Below are positions 21,822 through 29,047 of a stretch of 29,047 nt of DNA, in pieces. A program made the position numbers and the translations under genes. Source of the stretch: JAJPXC01 sp964628905 (GTDB lineage Bacteria; Bacteroidota; Bacteroidia; Bacteroidales; Muribaculaceae). The DNA lies in NCBI GenBank assembly GCA_964628905.1, contig CAZVNS010000025.1, positions 1-29,047 of the forward strand, read 5' to 3'. Below the pieces are notes generated by a model. That model was not told where the DNA came from. It did not search any database and worked only from the letters and a program-made list of their open reading frames with translations. Position 1 is the stretch's first letter; every line of letters starts with the position of its first letter.

Positions 21822-24800
21822 TCAGAGCATAACTTTGCCGGCGCGGTTGCCCTCGACGCGGATGTAGATGCCGCTGCCGGGGTTGCTGACGCGCACGCCC
21901 TGCAGGTTGTAGTACTTAACCTCGGCGTCGCTATCGCCATCGATCATCTCGATGCCGGTGCTGCCGCCCTCTTCGCGGACATAGGCGCGGATGGGCGCTG
22001 CGACGCTGCCCTGATGGGTGATGCCGTCACCGGTGGCGGTGGCTGTCACGATGCTGTACTTCGAAATCACGGGCACCTTGATGTAGGGCTTGTCGGCGTC
22101 GGCGATGTATACCTGGTTGACGCCTGAATACTTGATGTAGTCCTGGTCATCCCATGCGCCGGGCACGTCGGGGTTGGGCTTCTTATAGGCGAGGTTCTCA
22201 CCGTCGGCTCCGCCGAGCATCTCCACCTCGACGTGCATCGCCACGGGCGAGGTCTGGGCCTCGTCGGCCTGGGCTGACACGAGGTTGTAGCTGTCGTCGG
22301 TGTACTTATAGTAGTGGCTCAGCTCGTCATCACTCATAGCCTGGGCCTGCTCAAGGGTGCCCTCGCCATCGTAGTAGATGTAGATGTAGAGGTCGCTCTC
22401 GGGCACCTTCACTGAGTTGAAGGTCTGCTGGATGGGGGTGGTCTGGTTCTCCCAGCCGGTGATCACGGTAGCGGTCTCGTCGGTCTCGCGGCCAAACTTG
22501 ATGCGACCCTGCTCCACGGCGTCCATCTCTGACGCGTAGAGGTAGATGGGGGTGCCGGTCGATTTGGTCACGTCGTATGAGCAGAACTTCGAGTTAGCGC
22601 CGTTGGCGTAGAATGAGAAGCGCTGGGCGCCGGACTCGCCGTCCTCCTGGTGGATCAGGTAGGCCTGGTAGCCGTCATCACCCACAATCGAGTGGGCCAC
22701 GGGGTCGGCCTCGTCGCTCAGGGCTGCGCTGCCTGTAACGCCGCGGGCTATATACTGGCCATCCTTGAGCTTCATCGCCCACAGGCCGTCGGCGTACTGC
22801 TCGAAGTTGACGATGGCCACCTGGGCGTCGGCCACGTCGAGGGTCAGCCGGTCCTCGGCCATGGTCACATACTCGTTCTCCTTCTCATGGGTAGAGCCAA
22901 AGGAGTTGTTGCTCTTCATACCGGTCATCAGATAGTAGCCGGCGTTCTCCTCTTTGCTAGAATTGTTCAAACCCACGAGCACGTAGTCCACACCCTCGCG
23001 CACCACATGGCTGCGGTAGTAGGTGATAAATGTAGGCTCAGTGTAGGTGGCGGTAAGGTGTTCGCTAACAAGTGTCTTTGAGGACTCACCCACGGTGATT
23101 GTCTCCTCGGCCCAGTAGTTGATGGTGGTGTTGGCATTGACGGTGATTTCCACCGACTCTCCGGCGTTGCCTACCATCACCTCGCCACCGTCAACCTGGT
23201 AGTAGACAGTCGAGTTGGGGTTCTCCACGTTGGGGGTAATGGTCACGGTGCCGGGACCCACGAACTCAGTGCCACTCTCGGGCGAGATGGTGGGTGTCTC
23301 AATCCAATCAGCATCGATATAGAGGTAGGGCCAGAAGATTGTGGCATCTCCGGTAGCCGAAGTGCCCTCAACCGACATCGATGTTGCGCCGTAGCAGCTG
23401 AAGATATTGCTGTTGGCGGTGTTGTAGCCGATGCAGTCGCTTGAGGAGCCACCAATGAATTGGACCTTCACATACTTATCGGTCTTGTCGAAGGTCACCT
23501 CAACGGGCTGAATTGTCTTACTGCCCTCAGCGCCATCGCTTACCCAAAGACAGTTGGAATTACCACTGGCATCCCCGTTAGTGAGATACTTGGCAGTTTG
23601 TTCGGTGGCCTTGGGGTCGATATATCTGATAAGATACTGGTTGGGGGTCTCCGTTTCCTCAAACATCAGATAGGGGAGTGTGGTGTCGTAGACGATGATA
23701 TGCTTGTCACCCTCTTCCACCTCAAAGGTCTTTTCCTCATATGCGGTCTCAGCATTTGATGCGCCGATTGAGCTGAGGTTATTTTCGTTCTCTCCATTGG
23801 CAGCGAAATATTTGCCGGTTTGTGTGTTTTTGCCGACGAGGAAGAAGCGCTTGTTGGGGATCATGTGGTCGGCCAGGCGCCAGGTCGAAACCTCCTTGAT
23901 GGTGTAGTTGGCCTCGACGGAGCCTGACTCGGAGGCTGCAATCCGCTTGCCGGAGGCGTCGACGCAGTAGGCCATTGCTTTCACATCGACGGCCTTGTCA
24001 ACGGTGAACTTATAGGGTGAAGCCACGCCGGTCTTCTCTTCGTCGCCGATAACCACGTCGAGCAGAGCGCCGTCGGTGGGGGTGGCGATGGTGACCTCGG
24101 TGCCGGCCTCAACCTCGCCGCCGGCGGGGGTGAATGTCGGCGCCTCAGCTGCGGCTACCTCCACGGCTTTCTTATATATCAAGGTGTATTTGCCGCCGGA
24201 GTAGCTGTTGGCGTCGTTAAATGCCTGCCAGTCGGTGGCGCCGTTGGAGCAGCGGACCATGCGGTGGGTCTCGTCGCTGAGTGTCGAGGTGACATACAGC
24301 TGCAGGGGGGCGTCCTTGGCGTCGTCGGCAGTGCTCTTGGTGGCGGTGAACACATGGGCTGTCGCGCCGTCAGCAAGCGTCTGGATGCGCAGAGCCGCGC
24401 CCTCGCCTCCATATTGCAGGTAGAGGGGGCCGTCGGCGTTGAGCACATTGGAGCGGAAGGTGTACTGCTCGAGGCCTTCAGCGTCGTTGGCTATCGAGGC
24501 GATGGTGAAAATCTCGGCGTTGGTCAGCGATGAGGTGATTTGGCCAAGGTCCTCGGTGAGGGTCACGTCGTTGGTTTTGGGGTTAGCCGCGGTGGCGGGG
24601 ATGGCGCTCATGTCGACGGTAAACGCCGTGGTGTTTCCCACGAGCACCACCTGGTCGCCGACGTTGAGCTCCGCGAAGTCCTTCACCTGCTCAAACGTCC
24701 CCTCAACGTTTTTGAGGCTATACGTTATAGAGCATTCCTCTGATGAGGTTTCGCCATCCTCCAGTGTATATGTTACTTTTATCACGATATTGTCATATAT

Positions 24801-25205
24801 AGTCACATCATAGGTTGTTTTACCCTTAGCGTCAGCAACCTCCTCATCATTGATATAGAGAGCAACGATTGTGCCGCCGGGGGTGGGACAGGAGATGCTC
24901 ACCACGGTACCGGGCTCCACCTCCTCTTCCTCGAGCGAGAACACCGGGTCGGCGCACTCAGTGGGGACGAGCACGGTGTATTTGCCCTTGGTGGCGGCCG
25001 ACTTCACCCCGTTGGGCATCACTGCCACGGCCACAAGCTCGGCATCGTCATTGACGGTGTAGGGGAACTCTGTGGCATCCTCCACTATCGTGCCATTCGC
25101 TGTAAGTTCGAGCTTCGCGCCGAGGGTCTTATCGGCGCCGTCGATGGCTGCCTGGCCTGTGAGGAGGGAGGTCAGGAAGGCAAATAGAAAAAGTAATTTT
25201 TTCAT
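21822..25205 (-). CDS. Large multi-module secreted surface protein with C-terminal sorting-like tail
   Basis: The chosen start at 25203-25205 gives MKKLLFLFAFLTSLLTGQA, a signal peptide, and 1127 residues. The open frame extends 85 codons further but that part is Arg-rich, crosses a REP-like repeat and is not believable. Three modules of chitobiase C-terminal or Ig-like type are suggested at about residues 85-165 (EPGTVVSISCPTPGG), 353-440 (EAGTEVTIATPTDG) and 640-720 (GPGTVTITPNVENP), each with a P-G-T-x-V start. Beta-rich stretches lie between them. The tail VKYYNLQGVRVSNPGSGIYI followed by a basic last strand is of the kind found on exported Bacteroidales proteins and resembles type IX sorting signals. 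No catalytic domain is recognised. A surface adhesin or glycan-binding scaffold is the likely role. Confidence 0.85.
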   Translation of the reverse strand: MKKLLFLFAFLTSLLTGQAAIDGADKTLGAKLELTANGTIVEDATEFPYTVNDDAELVAVAVMPNGVKSAATKGKYTVLVPTECADPVFSLEEEEVEPGTVVSISCPTPGGTIVALYINDEEVADAKGKTTYDVTIYDNIVIKVTYTLEDGETSSEECSITYSLKNVEGTFEQVKDFAELNVGDQVVLVGNTTAFTVDMSAIPATAANPKTNDVTLTEDLGQITSSLTNAEIFTIASIANDAEGLEQYTFRSNVLNADGPLYLQYGGEGAALRIQTLADGATAHVFTATKSTADDAKDAPLQLYVTSTLSDETHRMVRCSNGATDWQAFNDANSYSGGKYTLIYKKAVEVAAAEAPTFTPAGGEVEAGTEVTIATPTDGALLDVVIGDEEKTGVASPYKFTVDKAVDVKAMAYCVDASGKRIAASESGSVEANYTIKEVSTWRLADHMIPNKRFFLVGKNTQTGKYFAANGENENNLSSIGASNAETAYEEKTFEVEEGDKHIIVYDTTLPYLMFEETETPNQYLIRYIDPKATEQTAKYLTNGDASGNSNCLWVSDGAEGSKTIQPVEVTFDKTDKYVKVQFIGGSSSDCIGYNTANSNIFSCYGATSMSVEGTSATGDATIFWPYLYIDADWIETPTISPESGTEFVGPGTVTITPNVENPNSTVYYQVDGGEVMVGNAGESVEITVNANTTINYWAEETITVGESSKTLVSEHLTATYTEPTFITYYRSHVVREGVDYVLVGLNNSSKEENAGYYLMTGMKSNNSFGSTHEKENEYVTMAEDRLTLDVADAQVAIVNFEQYADGLWAMKLKDGQYIARGVTGSAALSDEADPVAHSIVGDDGYQAYLIHQEDGESGAQRFSFYANGANSKFCSYDVTKSTGTPIYLYASEMDAVEQGRIKFGRETDETATVITGWENQTTPIQQTFNSVKVPESDLYIYIYYDGEGTLEQAQAMSDDELSHYYKYTDDSYNLVSAQADEAQTSPVAMHVEVEMLGGADGENLAYKKPNPDVPGAWDDQDYIKYSGVNQVYIADADKPYIKVPVISKYSIVTATATGDGITHQGSVAAPIRAYVREEGGSTGIEMIDGDSDAEVKYYNLQGVRVSNPGSGIYIRVEGNRAGKVML

Positions 25206-25330
25206 ACTTTGTGTATATGATTTGTTTATTATTGTCGCCGTTCGCGCTATAAGAATATCCTTGCGGCTCAGGTGGTTAAGCCCATCCGAGAGCCTTCTCC
25301 AAAGCCAGTCTGTCAGACGCCCTCCCGCCA

Positions 25331-25402
25331 GTAGGGTCGCACCCCGGTGAGTCCGCGATACCGCCGGCTCTGGGCCACGCGGCGCACCCTGGCGCGCCGC
25401 CC
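25331..25402. repeat. REP-like palindrome with degenerate facing partner
   Basis: GTAG (25331-25334) is followed by arms GGTCGCACC (25335-25343) and GGTGAGTCC (25346-25354), then GCG. After a 20-nt spacer a second palindromic stretch begins CGCGGCGCACC (25378-25388) and continues GGCGCGCCGCC, which fits a decayed copy in opposite orientation. Spacing and CGCG-to-CGCG facing are like the pair at 1283-1355. The partner is a weaker call because it has lost arm bases and the GTAG. Confidence 0.6.
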
Positions 25403-25415
25403 CTGATTTCCTCCG

Positions 25416-25448
25416 CGAAGTTACGCACATCACCCCACTCCCCACCAA
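25416..25448 (-). promoter_or_regulatory. Promoter candidate for the 1127-aa surface protein gene
   Basis: On the minus strand TTGG (25448-25445), a 21-nt spacer and TAACTTCG (25423-25416) resemble the promoter proposed for pyrG. Use of it would give a leader of about 205 nt that includes the REP-like element. Confidence 0.4.
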
Positions 25449-25507
25449 TCCCCACACCACACTTAACAGTTAAACTTTGTTAAATCCCCGATTTCACGTC
25501 GGAAATG

Positions 25508-25572
25508 CAACCGCCCCGCGGTTGGCATCCGGGACCCATACCCCCGCCGACCCCAAGAATGAATTCGTGGGG
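25508..25572. other. Two stem-loops in the divergent intergenic region
   Basis: CAACCGC and GCGGTTG pair around CCC at 25508-25524. CCCCAAGAAT (25551-25560) and ATTCGTGGGG (25563-25572) pair with one mismatch. Neither follows a gene, since the flanking genes point away. They could mark an untranslated RNA, or be leader or decayed repeat structures. No known RNA family is recognised. Confidence 0.35.
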
Positions 25573-25699
25573 CTTATCTATAAAAATTTGCTATTATCAC
25601 ATACACTACCTACTGATGAATCTTCCCGCTGACGAACGCACAGCGTGGCGTTGGGAATATTTTGACAGCTGAATGTGTCGCGGTGTCGGGGGAAATCAC

Positions 25700-25707
25700 T
25701 ATCTTTG
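25700..25707 (+). promoter_or_regulatory. -7 element for the nrnA-DUF4827 group
   Basis: TATCTTTG on the plus strand matches the Bacteroidetes -7 element exactly. There is no clear -33 TTTG at the usual distance. The leader would be about 55 nt. Confidence 0.6.
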
Positions 25708-25769
25708 TCGATTAAATAGGGCGGCGGCTCCTACCGACAGCCGCACAGCCCTGAGCTAAAACACGATAT

Positions 25770-26804
25770 ATGAGTTCGATAGGCGAATTACTTGAAGCGG
25801 CACGCGTCAGCGACCTCAAGCGCATGCTCGAAGATGCGCACGAGGTGGTGATCACCTGCCATATCACTCCCGACGGCGACGCCGTCGGCTCCACCCTGGC
25901 GCTGGCCCACCTGCTGCGGCTCATGGGGAAGACGGCGAGGGTGGTGACCCCCGACGCGCCGCCGCGCAACCTGATGGACCTGCCGGGCGCCGCCGACATC
26001 ATGCCCCTGTCGCGCTACGAGGCGATGCTCGGCCCACTTTTCGACCGCGCCGACCTGATATGCTGCCTGGACTACAACGATCTGAAGCGCATCGACCGCC
26101 TGGCGCCGCTCGTGGAGGGCGCCAAGGCCCGCAAGGTGCTGATCGACCACCACCTCGACCCGGGAGACTTCGCCGACCTGGTGATCTCGCGCCCCGACAT
26201 GTCGTCGACCTGCATCTTGCTCTACCGCCTGATTTGCGACATGGGATGGCGACGCAAGATCAACCGACGCATCGGCGAGTGCATCTACACCGGCATGATG
26301 ACCGACACCGGCAACTTCACCTACAACTCCTGCCACCCCTACCTCTACGAGGCGATAGCCCACCTGGTGAGCATCGGCGTGGACAAGGACCGCATCTACA
26401 ACGAGGTGTGCAACTCTAACACCGTCAACCGCCTGCGCCTCAACGGCTACGCCCTGGCGGAGAAGATGCAGGTCTACCCCGACCACCGCTGCGCACTGAT
26501 AGCGCTGACCCGCGACGAGCTCAACCGCTACCAATATGAGCGGGGCGACACCGAGGCGCTGGTCAACCGCCCCCTGAGCGTGCCCAAGATGGTCTACTCC
26601 ACATTCCTCCGCGAGGAGCCCGACTACATCAAGGTGTCGATGCGCTCCAGGGGGGAGTTCCCCGTCAACATCATCTGCGCCGAGCACTTCGGCGGCGGCG
26701 GCCACCTCAACGCCGCCGGCGGCGAGTACCGCGGCTCGATGGCCGACTGCATAGCCCTACTTGAAGAGATAATGCCACAATACGACAAATACCTACCCAA
26801 ATGA
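25770..26804 (+). CDS. nrnA: DHH/DHHA1 phosphoesterase, NrnA-type nanoRNase / pAp phosphatase
   Basis: The 344-residue cytoplasmic enzyme belongs to the DHH family that degrades 2-5-nt RNAs and dephosphorylates 3'-phosphoadenosine 5'-phosphate. The DHH domain has Asp35-Gly-Asp37-Ala (metal-binding), Asp101 in LDYND, the name-giving Asp126-His127-His128, and Asp179 in MMTDTGNF. The C-terminal DHHA1 substrate-binding domain has the Gly-rich GGGGHLNAAGG (from residue 308, His312). All expected metal ligands are present and length is normal. Its stop overlaps the start of the next gene by four bases (ATGA at 26801-26804), implying translational coupling. Related enzymes that cleave cyclic dinucleotide products exist, so the exact in vivo substrate is uncertain. 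Confidence 0.93.
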   Translation: MSSIGELLEAARVSDLKRMLEDAHEVVITCHITPDGDAVGSTLALAHLLRLMGKTARVVTPDAPPRNLMDLPGAADIMPLSRYEAMLGPLFDRADLICCLDYNDLKRIDRLAPLVEGAKARKVLIDHHLDPGDFADLVISRPDMSSTCILLYRLICDMGWRRKINRRIGECIYTGMMTDTGNFTYNSCHPYLYEAIAHLVSIGVDKDRIYNEVCNSNTVNRLRLNGYALAEKMQVYPDHRCALIALTRDELNRYQYERGDTEALVNRPLSVPKMVYSTFLREEPDYIKVSMRSRGEFPVNIICAEHFGGGGHLNAAGGEYRGSMADCIALLEEIMPQYDKYLPK

Positions 26805-27376
26805 AATACATCACATCGATGCTCGCGCTGATTGTCAGCGCCATAGCCCTGACAGCGTGCAGCGACTCAAAGAGCTACACCGAGCTGCTCAACGACGAGA
26901 CCCAAGCCGTCAACTTCTATCTGGCCGACCAAATGGTGACCAACGACATCCCCGCCGACTCGGTGTTCCTCACCGGGCCCGACGCGCCCTACTACCGCCT
27001 CGACGAGGAGGGCAACGTGTACATGCAGGTGATCAACCCCGGCCACCGCGACGACTCGGTGTATTGCGCCACCACCGACCAGCTAATCTACTTCCGCTTC
27101 ACGCGCTACAACCTCAGCGCCTGGTACCAGTACGGTCTGTGGGAGGGTGTGGGCAACGCCACCGACTTCTCCTACAGCCCCACCTCATTCCGCTACGGCA
27201 ACTACACGCTGCAGTCGTCGGCCATGTACGGCGCCGGCATACAGTTGCCGCTGAGCTACTTAGGCATCGACTGCGAGGTCAACCTCGTGATCAAGAGCCA
27301 GTATGGCTTCACCGACGAGATAGCCAACGTGATTCCCTTCCTCTACAACGTAAGATACTTTAAATCTCAGATCTAA
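26801..27376 (+). CDS. DUF4827-type lipoprotein
   Basis: The 191-residue product begins MKYITSMLALIVSAIALTAC, a lipoprotein signal with Cys20, then SDSKSYTELL. The body has short Tyr/Phe-rich strands, such as VYMQVINPGHRDDSVY and IYFRFTRYNLSAW, and ends LYNVRYFKS. It looks like the DUF4827 family, conserved in Bacteroidales beside DHH phosphoesterase and phosphomutase genes; the assignment is from memory of the pattern. The fold hints at a peptidyl-prolyl isomerase-like or similar small beta domain, but the function is unknown. Its ATG overlaps the nrnA stop codon. A decamer array (27378-27417) starts one base after its stop codon. Envelope attachment is likely, with the facing side uncertain. 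Confidence 0.85.
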   Translation: MKYITSMLALIVSAIALTACSDSKSYTELLNDETQAVNFYLADQMVTNDIPADSVFLTGPDAPYYRLDEEGNVYMQVINPGHRDDSVYCATTDQLIYFRFTRYNLSAWYQYGLWEGVGNATDFSYSPTSFRYGNYTLQSSAMYGAGIQLPLSYLGIDCEVNLVIKSQYGFTDEIANVIPFLYNVRYFKSQI

Positions 27377-27377
27377 C

Positions 27378-27417
27378 TCGACCTAAATCGACCTAAATCG
27401 ACCTAAATCGACCCCCA
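27378..27417 (+). repeat. Four-unit decamer array (TCGACCTAAA)
   Basis: Three exact units of TCGACCTAAA and a fourth TCGACCCCCA follow one another from 27378 with exact 10-bp spacing, beginning one base after the stop codon of the DUF4827-type gene. It lies 27 bp before the glmM start. The unit is nearly the same as in the arrays at 21782-21821 and 13878-13957. Confidence 0.9.
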
Positions 27418-27444
27418 ACTTAACCCCTCTAACCCAACATAAAC

Positions 27445-28863
27445 ATGTCCCTCATCAAATCAATCTCAGGTATCCGCGGCACCATCGGCGGACACCCCGG
27501 CGAAGGCCTCTCACCAATCGACCTGGTGAAATTCACCGCCGCCTACGCCACTTTCATCCGTAAAAACACCACACGCACATCCAACGTGATAGTAGTGGGC
27601 CGCGACGCCCGCCTCTCAGGCAAGATGGTCAGCGACATCGTGGTCGGCACCCTCTGCGCAATGGGCTTCGACGTGGTCAACATCGGCCTCGCCACCACCC
27701 CCACCACCGAACTCGCCGTAGTGGGCGAAGGAGCCTGCGGAGGCATCATCCTCACCGCATCGCACAACCCCAAGCAGTGGAACGCCCTAAAGCTGCTCAA
27801 CGAGCACGGCGAATTCCTCAACGACCCCCAAGGCAAAGAGGTGCTCCGCATCGCCGAGGCCGGCGAATACACCTTCGCCGATGTCGACGACCTGGGACAG
27901 GAATTCACCAACACCACCTGGGGACGCCGCCACATCGAGCAGGTGCTCGCCCTCGACCTCGTTGACGTCGACGCCATACGCCGCGCCAACCTCACCGTGG
28001 CCATCGACGCCGTCAACTCCGTAGGCGGCATCATCATGCCCCAGCTGCTCCGCGCCTTGGGCGTCAACAACGTGATCGAGCTCAACTGCGAAGCCACCGG
28101 ACGCTTCGCCCACACCCCCGAGCCCATCCCCGAAAACCTCACACAGATCGCCGACCTGATGTGCGAAGGACGCGCCGACGTGGGCTTCGTGGTCGACCCC
28201 GATGTCGACCGCCTCGCCATCGTGATGGAGAACGGCGAGATGTTCGTCGAAGAATACACCCTGGTGGCCGTGGCCGACTACGTGCTCTCACACACCCCCG
28301 GCGCCACCGTCAGCAACCTGTCATCGTCGCGAGCCCTGCGCGACGTCACCGAGCGCCACGGCTGCACATACTCAGCCTCAGCAGTGGGCGAAGTCAATGT
28401 CACCACCGAGATGAAACGCACCGGAGCCGTGATCGGCGGCGAAGGCAACGGCGGCGTGATCTACCCCGCCTCGCACTACGGCCGCGACGCCCTCGTAGGC
28501 GTGGCCCTCTTCCTCAGCCACCTGGCACATAAAGGTAAGAAGGTGAGCGAACTCAAGCTCGAGTACCCCCCCTACTCCATCACCAAGCACAAGATCGAGC
28601 TAACCCCCGACATCGACGTCAACGCCCTGCTCGACTCCATCAAGCGCTACTTCGCCGACGGCGGCGCCCTGAAGCTCACCGACGGCGAGCCCCTGCGCCC
28701 CGAGCGCATCACCGACATCGACGGCGTGAAGCTCGACTTCGCCGACGGATGGGTACACCTGCGCCGCTCCAACACCGAGCCCATCATCCGCATCTACGCC
28801 GAGGCCCACACCCCCGAGCGCGCCGATGCCATGGCCGCCGCCATCGCCCGCCTCGCCCAGTAA
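27445..28863 (+). CDS. glmM: Phosphoglucosamine mutase
   Basis: The 472-residue enzyme of the alpha-D-phosphohexomutase family is best read as GlmM, converting glucosamine-6-P to glucosamine-1-P for UDP-GlcNAc, peptidoglycan and lipid A. SISGIRGTIGG begins the N-terminal domain. Ser106 in TASHNP is the phosphoserine of the active site. Asp251, Asp253 and Asp255 in DPDVDRLA bind the metal. GEGNGGVIYP (about 330) is the sugar-binding loop and SNTEPIIRIYAE near the C-terminus binds phosphate. A phosphomannomutase or phosphoglucomutase of the same family cannot be fully excluded. The start MSLIKSISGIRG is standard. It is 68 bp after the DUF4827-type gene and may be cotranscribed or have a promoter in that gap. 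It converges on the tRNA gene to its right. Confidence 0.92.
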   Translation: MSLIKSISGIRGTIGGHPGEGLSPIDLVKFTAAYATFIRKNTTRTSNVIVVGRDARLSGKMVSDIVVGTLCAMGFDVVNIGLATTPTTELAVVGEGACGGIILTASHNPKQWNALKLLNEHGEFLNDPQGKEVLRIAEAGEYTFADVDDLGQEFTNTTWGRRHIEQVLALDLVDVDAIRRANLTVAIDAVNSVGGIIMPQLLRALGVNNVIELNCEATGRFAHTPEPIPENLTQIADLMCEGRADVGFVVDPDVDRLAIVMENGEMFVEEYTLVAVADYVLSHTPGATVSNLSSSRALRDVTERHGCTYSASAVGEVNVTTEMKRTGAVIGGEGNGGVIYPASHYGRDALVGVALFLSHLAHKGKKVSELKLEYPPYSITKHKIELTPDIDVNALLDSIKRYFADGGALKLTDGEPLRPERITDIDGVKLDFADGWVHLRRSNTEPIIRIYAEAHTPERADAMAAAIARLAQ

Positions 28864-28877
28864 CCGCCACGTTGGCC

Positions 28878-28917
28878 TCCCTTCCCCGGCGGCCCCCCAT
28901 CCCTTCCCCGGCGGCCC
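28878..28917. repeat. 18-bp direct repeat after glmM
   Basis: TCCCTTCCCCGGCGGCCC occurs at 28878-28895 and again at 28900-28917, four bases apart. It lies between the glmM stop codon and the palindrome at 28942. No function is evident. Confidence 0.85.
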
Positions 28918-28941
28918 TCTCGCCAATGTGCATGGCCTCGC

Positions 28942-29000
28942 CTCTCCGCGAAGCAAGAAAGTCAAGCCCGACGGGCTTGACTTTCTTGCTTCGCGGAGAG
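28942..29000. terminator. Perfect 29-bp palindrome shared by glmM and the tRNA gene
   Basis: Bases 28942-28970 and 28972-29000 are exactly complementary around a single base. The inner part (CAAGCCCG-A-CGGGCTTG, then ACTTTCTTG) is like a Bacteroidetes terminator usable in both directions, which fits the convergent glmM and tRNA genes. The outer seven bases on the right are the 3' acceptor strand of the tRNA, so the palindrome reaches into the mature RNA. Confidence 0.75.
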
Positions 29001-29047
29001 GACGAGATTCGAACTCGTGGTAGGATTGCTCCTACGTCAGTTTAGCA
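28994..29047 (-). tRNA. tRNA-Ser(GCU), 3' part (5' part outside window)
   Basis: Read on the minus strand, the window ends in T33 followed by GCT (29046-29044) and AAA, the anticodon loop. A long variable arm follows, with GTAGG and CCTAC pairing (class II tRNA). Then come the T-arm (ACGAG-TTCGAAT-CTCGT, 29016-29002 region), the acceptor strand CCTCTCC (29001-28995) and discriminator G (28994). CCA is not encoded. A long variable arm, GCU anticodon and discriminator G all fit serine. Confidence 0.85.

Larger units (their letters stand above)
25206..25769. other. Divergent intergenic region
   Basis: This 564-bp gap separates the minus-strand surface protein gene from the plus-strand nrnA group. 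The left part (25206-25410) would be a leader of about 200 nt for the surface protein and carries a REP-like element and a degenerate facing partner. Next comes a promoter candidate (25416-25448). The central part (25449-25690) has no open frame of note but contains two stem-loops (25508-25524 and 25551-25572). A -7 element for nrnA lies at 25700-25707, followed by a leader in which GCGGCT and AGCCGC can pair. Confidence 0.75.

Noticed and set aside
25206..25330. Riboswitch in the long leader of the 1127-aa protein gene
   Set aside because: Several short complementary words exist, but no known riboswitch core motif is recognised and no metabolic gene follows.
25206..25460. An 85-codon N-terminal extension of the 1127-aa protein
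   Set aside because: It is Arg- and Gly-rich, crosses the REP-like palindrome and a promoter candidate, and would bury a clear signal peptide at 25205.
25788..26705. A 305-codon open frame on the minus strand
   Set aside because: It lies fully opposite nrnA, whose catalytic motifs are intact. Its Val/Ala/Gly/His-rich product is what antisense reading of a G+C-rich gene gives.

Overview
The window looks like a chromosomal segment of a gut Bacteroidales bacterium, most likely a Muribaculaceae-type genome. Signs of this are a SusC/SusD pair, lipoproteins with acidic residues after the lipobox cysteine, type IX secretion-like C-terminal tails on large surface proteins, promoters of the Bacteroidetes form (TTG/TTTG, about 19-20 nt, TAnnTTTG), and the conserved gene pairs pyrG-yidC and nrnA-DUF4827-glmM. 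Base composition is fairly G+C-rich. One gene (20771-21664) is visibly richer in A+T.

Layout from left to right. (1) Positions 1-1198 (minus) hold the N-terminal part of a secreted protein that runs off the window. Its long leader carries two facing palindromic repeats. (2) A tiny repeat-rich lipoprotein (1692-1928) has a near-perfect promoter and intrinsic terminator. (3) Positions 2107-5844 (minus) hold pyrG then yidC, two housekeeping genes probably cotranscribed. (4) Positions 5867-13715 (minus) are a small polysaccharide-utilization-type locus: SusC, SusD, a 151-aa lipoprotein and a GH20 hexosaminidase. Together they would bind, import and trim a hexosamine-bearing glycan. (5) Position 14043-17222 (minus) is a BspA-like leucine-rich-repeat surface protein with a sorting tail. 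(6) Positions 17431-20607 (minus) are a TonB-dependent receptor followed by a lipoprotein, probably a second uptake operon. (7) Position 20771-21664 (minus) is a RhuM-type/PLD-like fusion gene bracketed by an exact 29-bp direct repeat. (8) Position 21822-25205 (minus) is a 1127-aa multi-module surface protein. (9) Positions 25770-28863 (plus) hold nrnA, a DUF4827-type lipoprotein and glmM. (10) Position 28994-29047 (minus) is the 3' part of a class II tRNA, read as tRNA-Ser(GCU), overlapping a perfect 29-bp palindrome shared with the end of glmM.

The most unusual content lies between and at the starts of genes. A REP-like element (GTAG directly followed by a 9-bp imperfect palindrome) occurs at three loci, always in the leader or first codons of a surface or envelope protein gene. 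At one locus, clearly, and at another, tentatively, it forms a facing pair, as in REPINs. One copy is translated as part of the TonB receptor. Separately, several intergenic gaps carry short-period arrays (8, 9 or exactly 10 bp) that do not look like CRISPRs or ordinary terminators. No integrase, transposase, CRISPR array, rRNA or transcriptional regulator of the uptake loci was found.
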